Below are positions 1-12,500 of a stretch of DNA of 64,000 bases, one piece after another. This stretch comes from Nepenthes gracilis. Its lineage: Eukaryota; Streptophyta; Magnoliopsida; Caryophyllales; Nepenthaceae. The stretch is taken from NCBI GenBank assembly GCA_033239525.1, contig BSYO01000016.1, forward strand, positions 4,413,045-4,477,044, in the 5' to 3' direction. The position numbers were made by a program, and so were the translations under genes. Positions within the stretch are counted from its first letter, which is position 1. Each line of letters begins with the position of its first letter. Under the pieces are notes generated by a model. The model saw only the letters and a list, made by a program, of their open reading frames with translations, searched no databases and was not told the DNA's origin.

Positions 1-402
1 TAACCTGAGAAGAGTCTGCTAGTTTTACTTGCACTGAAGAACTTGGAAAGAGAAAAGCATAGTTACAAGGAAGAACCTCCTAAAACAAATAAAACCAAGA
101 AGAACAAATTGCCAGCATTTTGTTTTGTTGTTTTTTTTTTGTCCTTTGGTAAGGCTAGTAAGTTCACAAGGGTGATGAAGGTGGCTATACTCTGTCCTTC
201 AACCCCCCCTTCTAAAGTTAGAATCTATCTGAAGTCTGAACATTTGCTATGCAGACTCTATTAGAAGCATCAGGAACAAAACTGGAGGATCGCGTTAAAT
301 CTAATCAAGAAGGAAAGAATGCAACATGCAGTTAAAAATACTTCATTAATCAAGTAAAGTAAATGATTTACCCATAAAACTAGAGACATTTGCTATTCAT
401 AC
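1..402 (-). other. Start of ADH-like intron 9 (truncated by window edge)
   Basis: Non-coding sequence following the donor of exon 9. I searched it for the expected final ADH exon (about 38 residues plus stop) on the minus strand and did not find it, so the intron is at least 402 bases. It holds a T-rich run near 126-141 and nothing else I recognise. Confidence 0.75.
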
Positions 403-564
403 CTTCCTCATAAACATATCCACCAATTTAGGAAGATCAGATTTAGGTTTCCATCCTCCAAAAAGAGATCCTTTCAATGTCTTTCCACTAAGAAATAATG
501 CATAGTGGGCTGTTATCTCAGGCTTCACCATTGGTACACCAAGAGTAACAGTCAAGCCCCATCC
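403..564 (-). CDS. ADH-like exon 9 (residues 289-342)
   Basis: 162 nt, acceptor TCTTAG|GGA and donor AGGAAG|GTATGA. It encodes the conserved VTLGVP and [12 protein letters not shown] blocks and ends in phase 0, leaving about 38 residues for one further exon. Confidence 0.93.
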
Positions 565-3500
565 CTAAGAGAATCAAGAGAACACAGTTTTAACATGTTA
601 AATTGAAAAACCAATTTCATAATAGTATCATCATCCCAAGAAATATGAGGAATTACATCACAACATGATTGTAAAGCAGTTGTTATCATCCCAGTATCAC
701 CTATGCATTCAAATGCATAATCTGCGCCTCCATTAGTCATTTTCTTGATGACCTGGAAAGAACAAAAACAAATTTACATAGTGATTTGAAGCAAACAAAG
801 GCATAGCATGAAGATATTTATGCACCTAACCACAGCCTTTGTGCAAGTCCATTTGTTATGTGTGCTACTTAATGATGCGGACATTATTCCAAATTAAAAG
901 TGATTTGAGACTTATTTGATTTTAATTTTACTTTATTTGATTGGAGATTTTATTTTAGACTTATTTGATTTTAATTTTATTTTATTTGATTGGAGATTTA
1001 TTTTCTTTGATTTGATACGGTTTTATTTTAGGACATTGTGTTATATTATTTCCTAATTTTGAAATATCATTGGTTAAGAAATTATATTTGTTTCTTAATT
1101 AATCTAGGATGACAGTCATCTATATAAAGATCCTAACTCTAATATTGAAGGCATTATTGATAAGTTAAATGAAATTTGGGTGATTATATCTTATTTCTGT
1201 TGATATCTCTGCTTTTATTCTATCTGTTCCTCCTCCTCCTATTTCTTCCCTTTCTCCCAATTTCTTCTTCTTTCCTTTCCCTACTTTCTCTCCTTCCTTG
1301 CATCACTTAATACACGTTAATTTAAGGACAACATGATTGGCCCATGAAATAAGCATGAGGGTTGTGATTTACAGTCCGGAAAAGAAAGATTAATGGCAAA
1401 ACATGTTATAAAGAAAAGATGAAAAAATCCCTTTCATGATCCGATATTGAAGCTCATTGATGACAACTCTCCAACTTTCTCTACCTAGCGGAAGGACTAG
1501 ATCTAGATGCTCTTCTCACTTTAAATGCATGATTGGGAATTAAGATAGGATAATTGAAACTTTTACTTTAGAACAGCAGCTGCCCGTAAAGATATTTGCT
1601 TGAAAGAACTTGACACTAAAATAGATATGCTTAATGTTGGGACGACCTTCTCCCGTAAAAAAGTATTTTCTTATTATTTATTATTATATCTTAGCCAAGG
1701 TTATATGCAAGCACATGTGACTAGAAACTAGTAAGAAGGAATGATAGGCCATCTTCGTCTTGCCTAGAAATTCATCGAAAAGAAGCGCCTTTCTCACAAA
1801 ATTTGACTTGTGCAGATGTTTTGCTGCCTCTTCTCCTAAGCACAGCCTCTGTGCAAGTCCAGTTGTTATGTGTGCTACTTAATACATGTTAATTTAAGGA
1901 CAAGATGATGGGTCCATGAAAAAAGCATGAGGGTTGTGCTTTGCAGTCCTGCTTTTGCGTGTGGGTTAGGGGAGGGGGGAACTCACATAGCCCTCAATGC
2001 AGGGGAAAACGGTGCAATCCTTCCCCTATGCATCGTAAGGAATTGCAAATTTTTAAAAGGTGTACATACATACATACATATATACAAACATTGGCCTATT
2101 CGTTTTCTTGACAGGTCTGCCAAAATATGGATGCATTTTTTGCAGTTTTCTGTTAATAGATTGCTGGTACACTTTCCATCCAAGGTTTGAAGTCGTGGCC
2201 AGACAATGCTCATCTGGTTAAATCATAAATCTCTATATTCCACATGATTCTATATTGAACTGAATACAGTTGGTAGCCCACTCACTCTTTAGTCTCCACT
2301 ACAGCATATGTTGTTTTATGTGTCACTGTATTCCCGATCATATATTTGGCAAGTCTACTCACTGTCAATGTAATCAGAAGTATAATGTTTCTGGGAAGAC
2401 TACACTGCTTTCCAGGTAGAAGGTCCTGGCTTGACAAGATTCACCCAATTAAATACCATATATGCAAAAACCATGAATGCAGATGTGATAGATGTTGGGG
2501 TTCGAGATCTGGATTCACCCGATCTAGCGCAGCGGAAACCCAAACCCCCTGTTATCGTAAGCTACCAATTTAGTGGGCACAAGGAATAAAAAGTGATGCA
2601 CAACATTTTTAACGTGGAAATCTCTTCTCAATTAAGGGAAAAAAACCACGAGACAAATTCCGAAAAATTTCACTATCTAAAATTGGTTACAAAAACTCTG
2701 GAGACAGAGTATCCGTTACATCTCTGAGACAGAATAAGAAAAACCACTCCAGAGTAAGTAAAGAAACTCTCTTTTACTCTTAACTCTCTGTTTTTCTTCT
2801 CTCATTCTTTTCATTGGTGGTGCACTCTGCTTACAGACATTTTACATATGTGGTGAAACGGTAACCTCCGTTTCATCCCCGCACACATGCAACCTGGCGC
2901 ACAGCGCCCCTAGTAATTTCTCACACACCAGCATAGCCCTTGGTGCCTAGCACACTAGCTCTTGGTGATTTCTCACACTTCCTATCTGAAGCTCCTGGTG
3001 CACCTTTATAATGACCTAACCCTATCAAATTCCATCTACTCAACTGGCCATCTTGCAGATGATCTGTCACGCCATCCCTGCCATTTTTGCGCCTTCACTA
3101 GTTTTCGAGCTTCTTGCAGACAGTGCATGCTCTGCATTATTCAGAAGGCGTGCTTTGCAAGTCAACTGCCTGCTCTAAAAAGCCTGCCATCAACTTTGCC
3201 GCATAGACTTAGCCGGTTAACCTTCTATTGACCAGCAGGCCGTCCTCTAGTAGGCTATCCTGTGCATGTGACAAGTCTTTGGGCCTTACACTACGCACAG
3301 GTCCTCGGGTCAAACTGTGCAAATGTCCTCGGGCCATACTGTGCACAGTCCTCAAGCCTTATCTGCGTAGTGTCCTCGTGCGTTTCACTCAGCGACTTCG
3401 ACCCTTAAATCCACTCCAGCATTTGCATCTTTGGAAAATGGACTCCCACATTTTCATTCCGAAAATGCACTCTGGCATTTTTCACTTCGGAAAATGCACT

Positions 3501-6500
3501 CCGGAAATCCTCTCATGGATTTCTATTTCAAAATTCCCACTTTGGAAAATTCCACTCCGAAATTTGCCACTCCGGAAATCCTCTCCGGACTTCCTCTCCG
3601 GCAAATTCCTCTCCGGAATTCGCCACTCCGAGATTTGTCTTCTTCGACAAATGGACTCCTCCTAGATTTGCTTTCTTTGGCAAATGGACTTCTTGATCTT
3701 TATGGCAGCCAATTTACAGCACTTTGAACATAATAAAAAACCTGTGTGATCACCGATAATGTGTCCGTTTGTTGAGTCATCCACAAGGGAGTGACCAAAC
3801 CCAACAATAGATGCAACTAAAGAACTATTTTCCTTTGACTTTTACATTAGCGATCTCTTTCCATTTTCAGCAATATCCTCCCATCTTCCCCAATTTCCTC
3901 TTACAAAAAGAGGGAAACATATCATTGACTCAGGTTAATGGCCATCAATATAAAATTATAAATAATCAGCCAACTGTGCAGAAGGATTCAGTAAGCCACC
4001 CGCCTAACATCATACTCAAAAGAAATCTCATGCAGAAACATAAAAGAATGAGATAGAAAATGTTGCTATTACTTGGCAATGGTTACACCATCCCATGTTT
4101 TAGATACACTTGACACACATTGACGTAGACATTGCGGATAATTCAAAATGAGAGAGTGATGGGTCTGGCAGTTCATTGGACCGGCCAAGAATTTGGCCTA
4201 TCGGAGAAGCGGCGGCCCGACAGAGGTTCCTTCAAGCCTAAGGCTAAGAAAGTGCCGCGGAAGGCCCATACAATGTGACCCAAATCCACCTAACAACATA
4301 TGAGCTATTGGAGTCGCCTGCTGGGTAGCCTACAAACACAACTCAGCAGCTCCAGCTCATCAGATAAGTCCCGCAATTCAGAATGCTAGTGACAAGCGCA
4401 CGCTGTCGGCCACTCACCACAATGCCAACAAAGCCCCAACAACGGCTAGCGAGTACGCTCTTTCTCTACAAATACCTCACTACCTCCACAGAAGGAGCCG
4501 TAAGGACTCTCAGTCCCAAGGAGAGAAGGAAAATCCCAAAATGGAGAGATCCAAGGAGCATCTCTCTCTCTCTTGCTCGAGTTCCTTGGCACTTCTATGG
4601 TCAAAGGGGATTCTGGAAGGGAAGGGAGGGAAGGGTAATCAGTCCTCGCATGCTGAATACATCCCGAAACTCCGGTAACCGAACAAACTGAGAGCCCTTA
4701 ATGCTGCTCTCCAACCGAGTATACTCACTGGAACTCAATCCTTCATCTCAAAGTTACTCCCCAATTGAGTGCACTCGTCAGAACTCAATTCTCCATCTCA
4801 AAGTCGCCTCCAACCTAGCGCATTTATCGGAACTCAGTCCTTCACGTCAAAGCCACTCCCTAATCGAGCGTACTTGCCGGAGCCAAATTCTCTATCTCTA
4901 GGTCGCTCCTTAGCCGAGTGCACCCATCGGAGCTCAACCTTCCATCTCAAAGTCGCTTCCTAACTGAGTGCACCACTGGAGCTCAGACCTCCAACTCTAA
5001 GTCGTTCCCTAACTGAGCGACTTGTCGGAACTCAATTCTCTATCTTTAAGCCGCTCTCCAACTGAGCGCACCACTAGAATCAATCCTCCATCTCTAAGTC
5101 GCTCCCCAACCGAGTGCATTCATCGGAGCTTTGCTCTCCACTAACACTCAATCCCCCAAAACATATATCTACGCATTATTCACTCGTCCTCCTATCTTTC
5201 TATCCACCTGAGAAAGATTTTGATTTAAGCGTCAGAGAACATATTTGGGAGTGAGTCCCACAATCCTTTGACATTTTATTTGTTAGTTGTGGTGTGTAGG
5301 ATCCAAATTTAAAATAACAAAAATTAGATCTATTTTAACTTGACCTACCGGAAAGATCAAATGACTCCCTAATTCGTTCGGCAAGCCGGATCTAGGGATG
5401 CATCAGAAAGATTTTATTTTATTTGATTTTGATTATTAAATTTGTAATATCTTAGAGAATTCTTAACTTTTATGATTTTGATAACCCTATAATATTTTAA
5501 CAATGTTATATTTTAATTATTATTTTCTTTTTTTAAATTGTTGTTAATTAGAAACTTATATTTATTTTCTAATTAACTTATGAGTAGGACACCCCTACAT
5601 AAGGATCCTAACTCCACTGTTGAAAGATTCATTAATGAGTAAAATTAATATTAAGAAATTATAATTGTCCTTTTTTCTCTCTCGTAATATCTGCACCTCC
5701 TTTCTCTTTATATTTTTCTTTGTTTCTCTCCTTTCCATTCTCTTCTTCCTTCATTTCCCTTCTTTGCATCAAATTTAGTATCAGAAACTACAAGTCTTGA
5801 TTTTGAACGGCCTTCCATTGTTTCCCTTCTGATATATATCTGCTACTCCACATTTACAAACACCATTAATTATCTCCTAAACCATGACCCAACATCACTC
5901 CATCTTCAACAACCAGTGAAAGCCAAAGTCATTGATTCTAGTAAACCCACCATCTCCAACCCCGGGAACATTCTCTGTCCACACCTACCACCAACTAGCA
6001 AACCCTCATCCAGCAAGTAGGCCTATATATTTTGTAGTTAAAAAAAAAAAAGAATCCGAATCTTAAAAAAAGAATATTTTGTTAAAAAAATAATTGTTGA
6101 AAGAAAAAGAAAAAAAAATTGTTGAAAAAAAAAGAGTAAGCAGTTATGAAAAAGAATTACAATTCAGGCCAAAACCACCCGAAAGACCTCTTCTTCCTTT
6201 CCAAAAATCATTGGATCCACCCGCACATTGCCACCAACCCCTACCACCACCATATCTATCTCCCATCACCGCTGAGCCAAATCGACGCTCAACCCACAAT
6301 GCCAGCAACCCAAACCCATAATACCCAACCCGAAACCCTACATGACCACCACCATTGAGTAAGCTCTATCACAACTATCAAATGAACCCAACCTCAGGAG
6401 CCGTGGCCCAAACCCAAAATCGTAGCCGCCACATCTTTCTTTCTTCTTCTTCAGAGAGAGAGAGAGAGGCACGAATTTGATTGAAAGAAGTGATTTTTGG

Positions 6501-9500
6501 GGTCTTCGTCTTCGTCTTCTCTTTGCTTCTCCCATTTTATCTATTGAATTAAAATTTAATGGATAAAATTTTAACACATTAAAAATATTATATATAATTA
6601 ATTTTTAAAGCTTTTTTTGTTATAATATTAAAATTTAATCATATTAAATTAAATATTAAAAATTTCTTTAATAAAAATTTGTATTAAAATATTTTTATTT
6701 AGTATTTAAATTATCATTATTGGATTAAAAATAATCTAATGGTGATTAATAGAGAAGCAGGATCCCCTAATCCCGTGTGGGTGTGCTTTGAGATTAAGAA
6801 AACAATGGGTGTGTGGGTGTATGTTTTGAAATTAAGAAAGCTACAAGGTGTTAGTGGCTTGTTGAACATGGCTCATGATTCTTTGATAACTTTAATTCTT
6901 ACTTCGACTATTGGGCTTATTTTCAAGCTTGATTATTATTAAGCTTGTCACACATAGTCCAAACTATTTGTATGCAAGGGGATATCATATAATAGATTTA
7001 GATTCTAATATTTAGGTGCGTTCATTCCATTATATATTTGAATAACATGTTTTGGGTTTTCTTTAATAGTATTTAGTTTTATTTAAGTGTATAATTTTAT
7101 TCCTCATAAAAAACAAAAAAAGGAAAAAAAAATTAACATAAAAAAAAGCCATTATCCATTATCCATTTCACCTCCAATAACTACCTTTATAGTGGATATA
7201 TAATAATAACTACCTTTATAGTGGATATATTTGTTTTTATTATTTGAATCATATTAGTTCCTAAAAAAATAAAAAGAATATTGGCATGCATTTATTCACT
7301 CATTCAGTTGTCCTAATTGTTCATTGATCTCAACCATGTTAGTCATATTGACGTTACATGCATTTGTGTAGCAATCGCATTATTTCTCATTACACCATTG
7401 ATCTAGTCATAAATTCTAATAATTTTGAAGTACTAATTAAAAAATTAGTGAAATTAATCACAAATTAATAACAATTACAAAATTATATGATAACCATTTA
7501 AACTAACCTGGCTACTAGTTGTCAAATAAATTTGGATCCAGCCAATTGAGTTACCACTTTAGAAATAGGACCTTAATTGTTGAATACTGAAAATTCTGAT
7601 GTGTCTCGTAATAGAAACTATTAAAGTAGACAAAATGGTCGCGTACCTTATAAACGTGACTACAGACTTTGACATTACAATTGAGAGTGGGATCAAGACA
7701 AATAACCCTTTAAAAATATCAAATTAGATGCATTTATTTTTAATGGTTGCATAAACTCTAGAGTTTTTACTCAATGGGTCTAGTATATGGATTATTTCTT
7801 TGAATGATATGATATATTTGAAGATGGGAGAGTTCAATTTGTTAACCTTAAGTTGACCAAGAATGCTCACCTATTTTGAAAGTGTTGAGGACCTTCTTGT
7901 TAAGCGTCAGTCAACCCCTCTCAGAAATTGGACTGAGAAGAAATGACGTATTTAGGAGAAATACTTATCCCACTCATATAATAGTAATTTACTAGACCAG
8001 TGTAATGCTTTTCAACAATGTAATCAGTCTGTACAGAGTTTGTGACTCAATTTGATGAGTTTCGAATGAAATGTTACATAATTGGAGATGAGGCTATGAC
8101 GTTGAGTAGATTTCGACAATGTCTACATAAAAACCTTAGGAGAGAGCTTGTTTTTAGGAGTGTTACCACTTTGGACTATACTTATGATTTGGTTGGAGAC
8201 TATAAGTTAGTCGCAATAGCACCTTATGGAAAATGTGGTGACAATCATTCGTCAATATAGAATGCCTCAACCACAACTCTTAGTCTATCTTAGGACCTTC
8301 TTCATCTACAATTCTTCTTATGAGAAAAACTAGAGAAAAAAGTATTGAAACCCTAAGAAAGAATTCTCAATTACAGTACTTTAATTATAATTATTTTAGA
8401 CATGTTTATTTAAAATATCCTAGTAAAGCCTTACTTATTGAAGGGTAAGACGAAATAAATAAGGAGGAATTTCAAGAAGAACAAGTATTTGTACCCAAGT
8501 TAGGTGTTTGATGACTTAGATGGTAATTATAATGACACATTCTAGCCTAGATTCCTATTCATTTTCCCCTAGTACACCATTATTAGGTGTTATGTGATAT
8601 ATCTTGACCAAATACCAAGAGGCTGATGATTGGTATTGTGGATAGTAATAGTTGTATCAATACTATTTTAAGTAATACTATTTTTTATCTTAGATTGAAA
8701 ATTGTCCCTTACCCTAATCCATACAATGTCTATTGGATTGATATATTTTCTATAACAATTAAGAAATATTGTCTTATATTCATTCAATTCTTAGAGTGTA
8801 AGAATCATATTTAGTGTGATGTTATTCCAATGGATGTGGGTAGCATTATTATAGGACAACCTTGGGTATACAATTTGAATGTAACAATTTGATGCTGCTC
8901 TAACTCTTATTCTTTTGTTCACAAGATAAGAAAATTCATCTCTATACTTTTCTCCAAAACCTGTGATTTGTAATAAAGGAAAAAATGCAGTAGGGATAAA
9001 AGGATTACATATTATTAGCTCTATAATATTTGTTAGTGCAATTGTAGGCAAGCTTATTGTATTTGTCATTATTATTTTCAAAGTCCTTTTAGATTCTTCT
9101 GTATTGATATCCAATAAGGCCAATCAAATACTCCAAAACTTTTAAAATATCTTTTCCAAGGACCTCCCAAATCATTTACTGCATTTATGTGACATTTGAC
9201 ATGTCATTGACTTTATCTAGGGTGCATCTATCCTAAATTTACCTTATTATAAGATGAATATCATTGAACATATTGAGTTCTAGATGAAAGTTGAGGAATT
9301 CCTTTAAGAGGGATTCGCTTGAGAGAGTATGAGTCCGTATGCAGTTCTTACTCTCTTGACACATAAGAAAGATGGATTGTAAAAGATGGATGTGGATAGT
9401 AGAGCCATCGATAAAATTACCATGAAGTATTATTTTTTTATCCCTAGGCTTGATGATATATTGGATATAATGGCTGGGGTTAAAATTTTTTTAAAATAGA

Positions 9501-12500
9501 TTTAAAAAATGGTTACCACCACAATAGGATTCGCTTAGGGATGAGTAGAAGATTTCTTTCAAGACGAAAGACGACCTTTATGAGTGGTGGTTATACATTT
9601 TGGGTTATTTAATACACCAGTACCTTTATGAGGATTATGATCGAGGCTTTATGGCCTTTATAGAACAATTCTTAGTGGTCCATTTTGATAACATCCTTAT
9701 TTATAGTAAAATTAAGGAGCAATATTACACTATTTTACATAGTCTATCTTATGTAATATCTTGGATCCCCATTTAAATTATTTTAATATTTATTTGTGAT
9801 TTTGGATTAATTAGATATGTTGTAAAATTAATTATATATTGTAAAATTTTGAAGAAAAAATTAGATTTGCAGTGTGGCGCCCGAAGCGCCCGAGCGCTGG
9901 TGGCATAATATATATATATATATGTGTGCGTGTGTGTGTGTAAAGATGAAAAAAAAAAGAAAGAAAAAAAAAGAAGTGAAAAAACCACAGGCGGAACCGC
10001 GGATGGTGTAAGGAAAAGAAGGAAATATATGGGAAGGGGTTTTCCGCAGCAGCAGCATTAGAAGCAGTAGGAAAAGAAAGAAAAGAAAAGAGAGAGAAGG
10101 AGAAGAGGAGGGGAAGAGAAGGAGAGGGAGACGCGCATGCGAGTGGTGGTCGGCGCAACGGGAGAATATATATATATCTATAAAGAAGAAAGAAAAAAAA
10201 AGAAGTGGAAAAACCATGAGCGGAACCCGTGGCTGATGTAAGGAAAAGAATGAAATATATGGGAAGGGGTTTTTGGCAGCAGCATCAGAAGCAGCAGGAA
10301 AAGAAAGAAAAGAAAAGAGAGAGAGAGAAGGAGAGGAGGAGGGGAGAACAAGGATAGGGAGGACGCGCGTGAGAGTGGTGGTTGGCGCAATGGGAGAAGG
10401 AAGTTGCGGCGGCAGCAGTGCTCAGCCAGAGATCATGAGCGACAGGCGAGGCTTGTGGTCGAAGGAGGTAGGAGAAGGAGGGTTTGTGGCAGCGTTGGCA
10501 AGGAGATCACTTGCGGGTGGTTGGTGGCGGCCGTACGAGGCAACATTGGCGATGCCCGGGAGGCCAAGTAGTGCGTGGGAGACAGAGTCTGTGCAGGAGA
10601 GAGAGGAGGCAGTTGCATGGGTAGAGAGAGAGGATGTGCTGCTAGGAGATAGAAAGCTCCGTCCGGGTACCTCGAATCATCTTTTTTTTTCCAATTTGCT
10701 TGGTATAAAGTTGAGACAGGTATCCTATAATCCTATTCTTTGTCTGATTTTGCATCTGATATATTTTTATTCTGAGTTGGAGGTTTTAAACTCGTGGGTG
10801 CATTTTTAATTAACCCGCTTATTTTTTTGTGCACGTGTGACCTTTTTATTGATCAACTGAGGTATTTGTTCTGTTTCTATTCGTATTTGAGGACTTTGTG
10901 ATTTTTTGAAAAAAATAAATAATTATTGAACACTATATATTTTTATATCACTATATCTATATGAAAATGAGTATGAAACTTTATATTATATATATTAGAA
11001 CGTCCTAATATATCTGACATTTTAAGGAATTACACCTAAAGTCGTGGGTAGCAAAACATAGTAAGCAACATTACTTATAGGAGATAGAGTATATATGTGG
11101 TTTAGCATGCTGGCCTTATCTGCATTTAATTTAGCCTAAAGTTATTAGGTTAGGTGTAATTATTTCCTCAAGTTAGTTTTTAAATAATTGAAACTCAGAT
11201 TTGATGTATCTTTTGTGTTTCTGCATGGATTTGAATATTTGAACTTGGATTTGAGATTCGCCGATTTTATCCACAGATGGGTTTTAGTATATCTAGTACA
11301 TTGATTTTAAATATATATTTTGATTTGAACCTTTGGACAATTTATTGCGATGCTACTTTGACATTTGCACACGTGATTGGATCATCTTGCTATTGGGTTT
11401 TACCCCGGATCACGAGCTGATCCGGCCGTTGAATTGGACTTGGATTAGACTTTGGATTGGATATCTATTTATTGAAATTGGTCTGGATCACTTATATTTT
11501 ATACATACATATATATATATATTTCGAGGGGATTGTTTTTGGATTGGATATTTATTTGAATTTGATATTTGATTTGAGTACGGGATTACTATTAGATTTG
11601 GATTGGATATTGGATTTTGGATTTTGTTTTGGCTTTAATGATTGAATTTTTGTATCGATGGCTTGATTCATATCTGTTTTTTGATTTGGTACTTATTCGT
11701 TGACCCTCCATTTGATTTATTAGACCCGTTTGTTCATATATAATACTTGTTGAATTCTAAACTCATATTTTATATTTTTTTCCCTTCAGAGTAGAGGATT
11801 GGGCCATATTGTAGGAGCAGAATTGACATTCGGTGTGGCATCACAATCTCTGGTGAGTATCATATTCATTTAGATAGATGGTATCGGTTGTATATCAATT
11901 TATGGATGATTTTGTTAGAGCTATCATTGAGAATTTGGAGTCGGCCGAATGTAGGCCTTTGGGCTGTATATTGAGATTTATTAGATTCATTTCATTGTGT
12001 GGATGAGTTATTGTCATTATTTAGTTATCTCCCTTATGAATGTTTGGAACAAGTCATTTATATTGTTCGAACGGCTGTTCGATGAGATCTTATGATAATT
12101 TTTGAATTAGTTTATATTATTTATTATTTGATGATGGAACATTTTGGTCTGTCTATTATGTTACACCCGATTTGAGATTTATCTGTTTGTTAATTGAAAA
12201 TTGATTATTTATTAATTTGACATGTTTGATCCGGGTTAGTGACAATGTATTAGAGAAAAGTCGTAAGGAGAGGTCACAGAAATAGTATTAGAGAAAAGTC
12301 ATATGGAGAGGTATTTTGAATGATTTTGGAAAATAATTAATTGAATGTCTAGACATGATAAGTACTACTTTTGGCAGACAATAAAAATTCGGGTTGTGGA
12401 GGTTTGAGTTGAATCGAAAGGACGATCATCTGATTATAATGAGTTGTGTGAGCGACATAATTGGTGATTTAATATACCGTCAGAAGGAGAATTTTGTTTG

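Larger units (their letters stand above)
4122..5771 (+). mobile_element. 5' LTR with primer-site-like motif, interrupted by another LTR
   Basis: The parts 4122-4156 and 5411-5771 resemble the start and the rest of the 433-bp solo LTR at 873-1305, including the TTGCATCA end at 5771. It is followed by TTTAGTATCAGAAAC, close to the initiator-tRNA-Met primer site of plant LTR elements. The LTR is therefore a left LTR in plus orientation. No matching right LTR is visible, so the element is truncated. Confidence 0.65.

Noticed and set aside
552..740. ADH pieces as three unrelated pseudogene fragments
   Set aside because: They are on one strand, in the right order, with matching phases, no missing residues and no stops, which fits one gene with long introns.
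3228..3727. Two overlapping plus-strand frames of 145 and 98 residues
   Set aside because: Both read through the CTCCGG array of a solo LTR; neither has protein-like conservation.
4701..5125. Array of spaced repeats that could suggest a CRISPR-like layout
   Set aside because: The units are contiguous and degenerate, lie within an LTR and are in a plant genome.
10273..10809. 178-residue plus-strand frame and its minus-strand shadows
   Set aside because: It lies in the purine-rich duplicated part of a gypsy LTR, is low in complexity and has no family resemblance.
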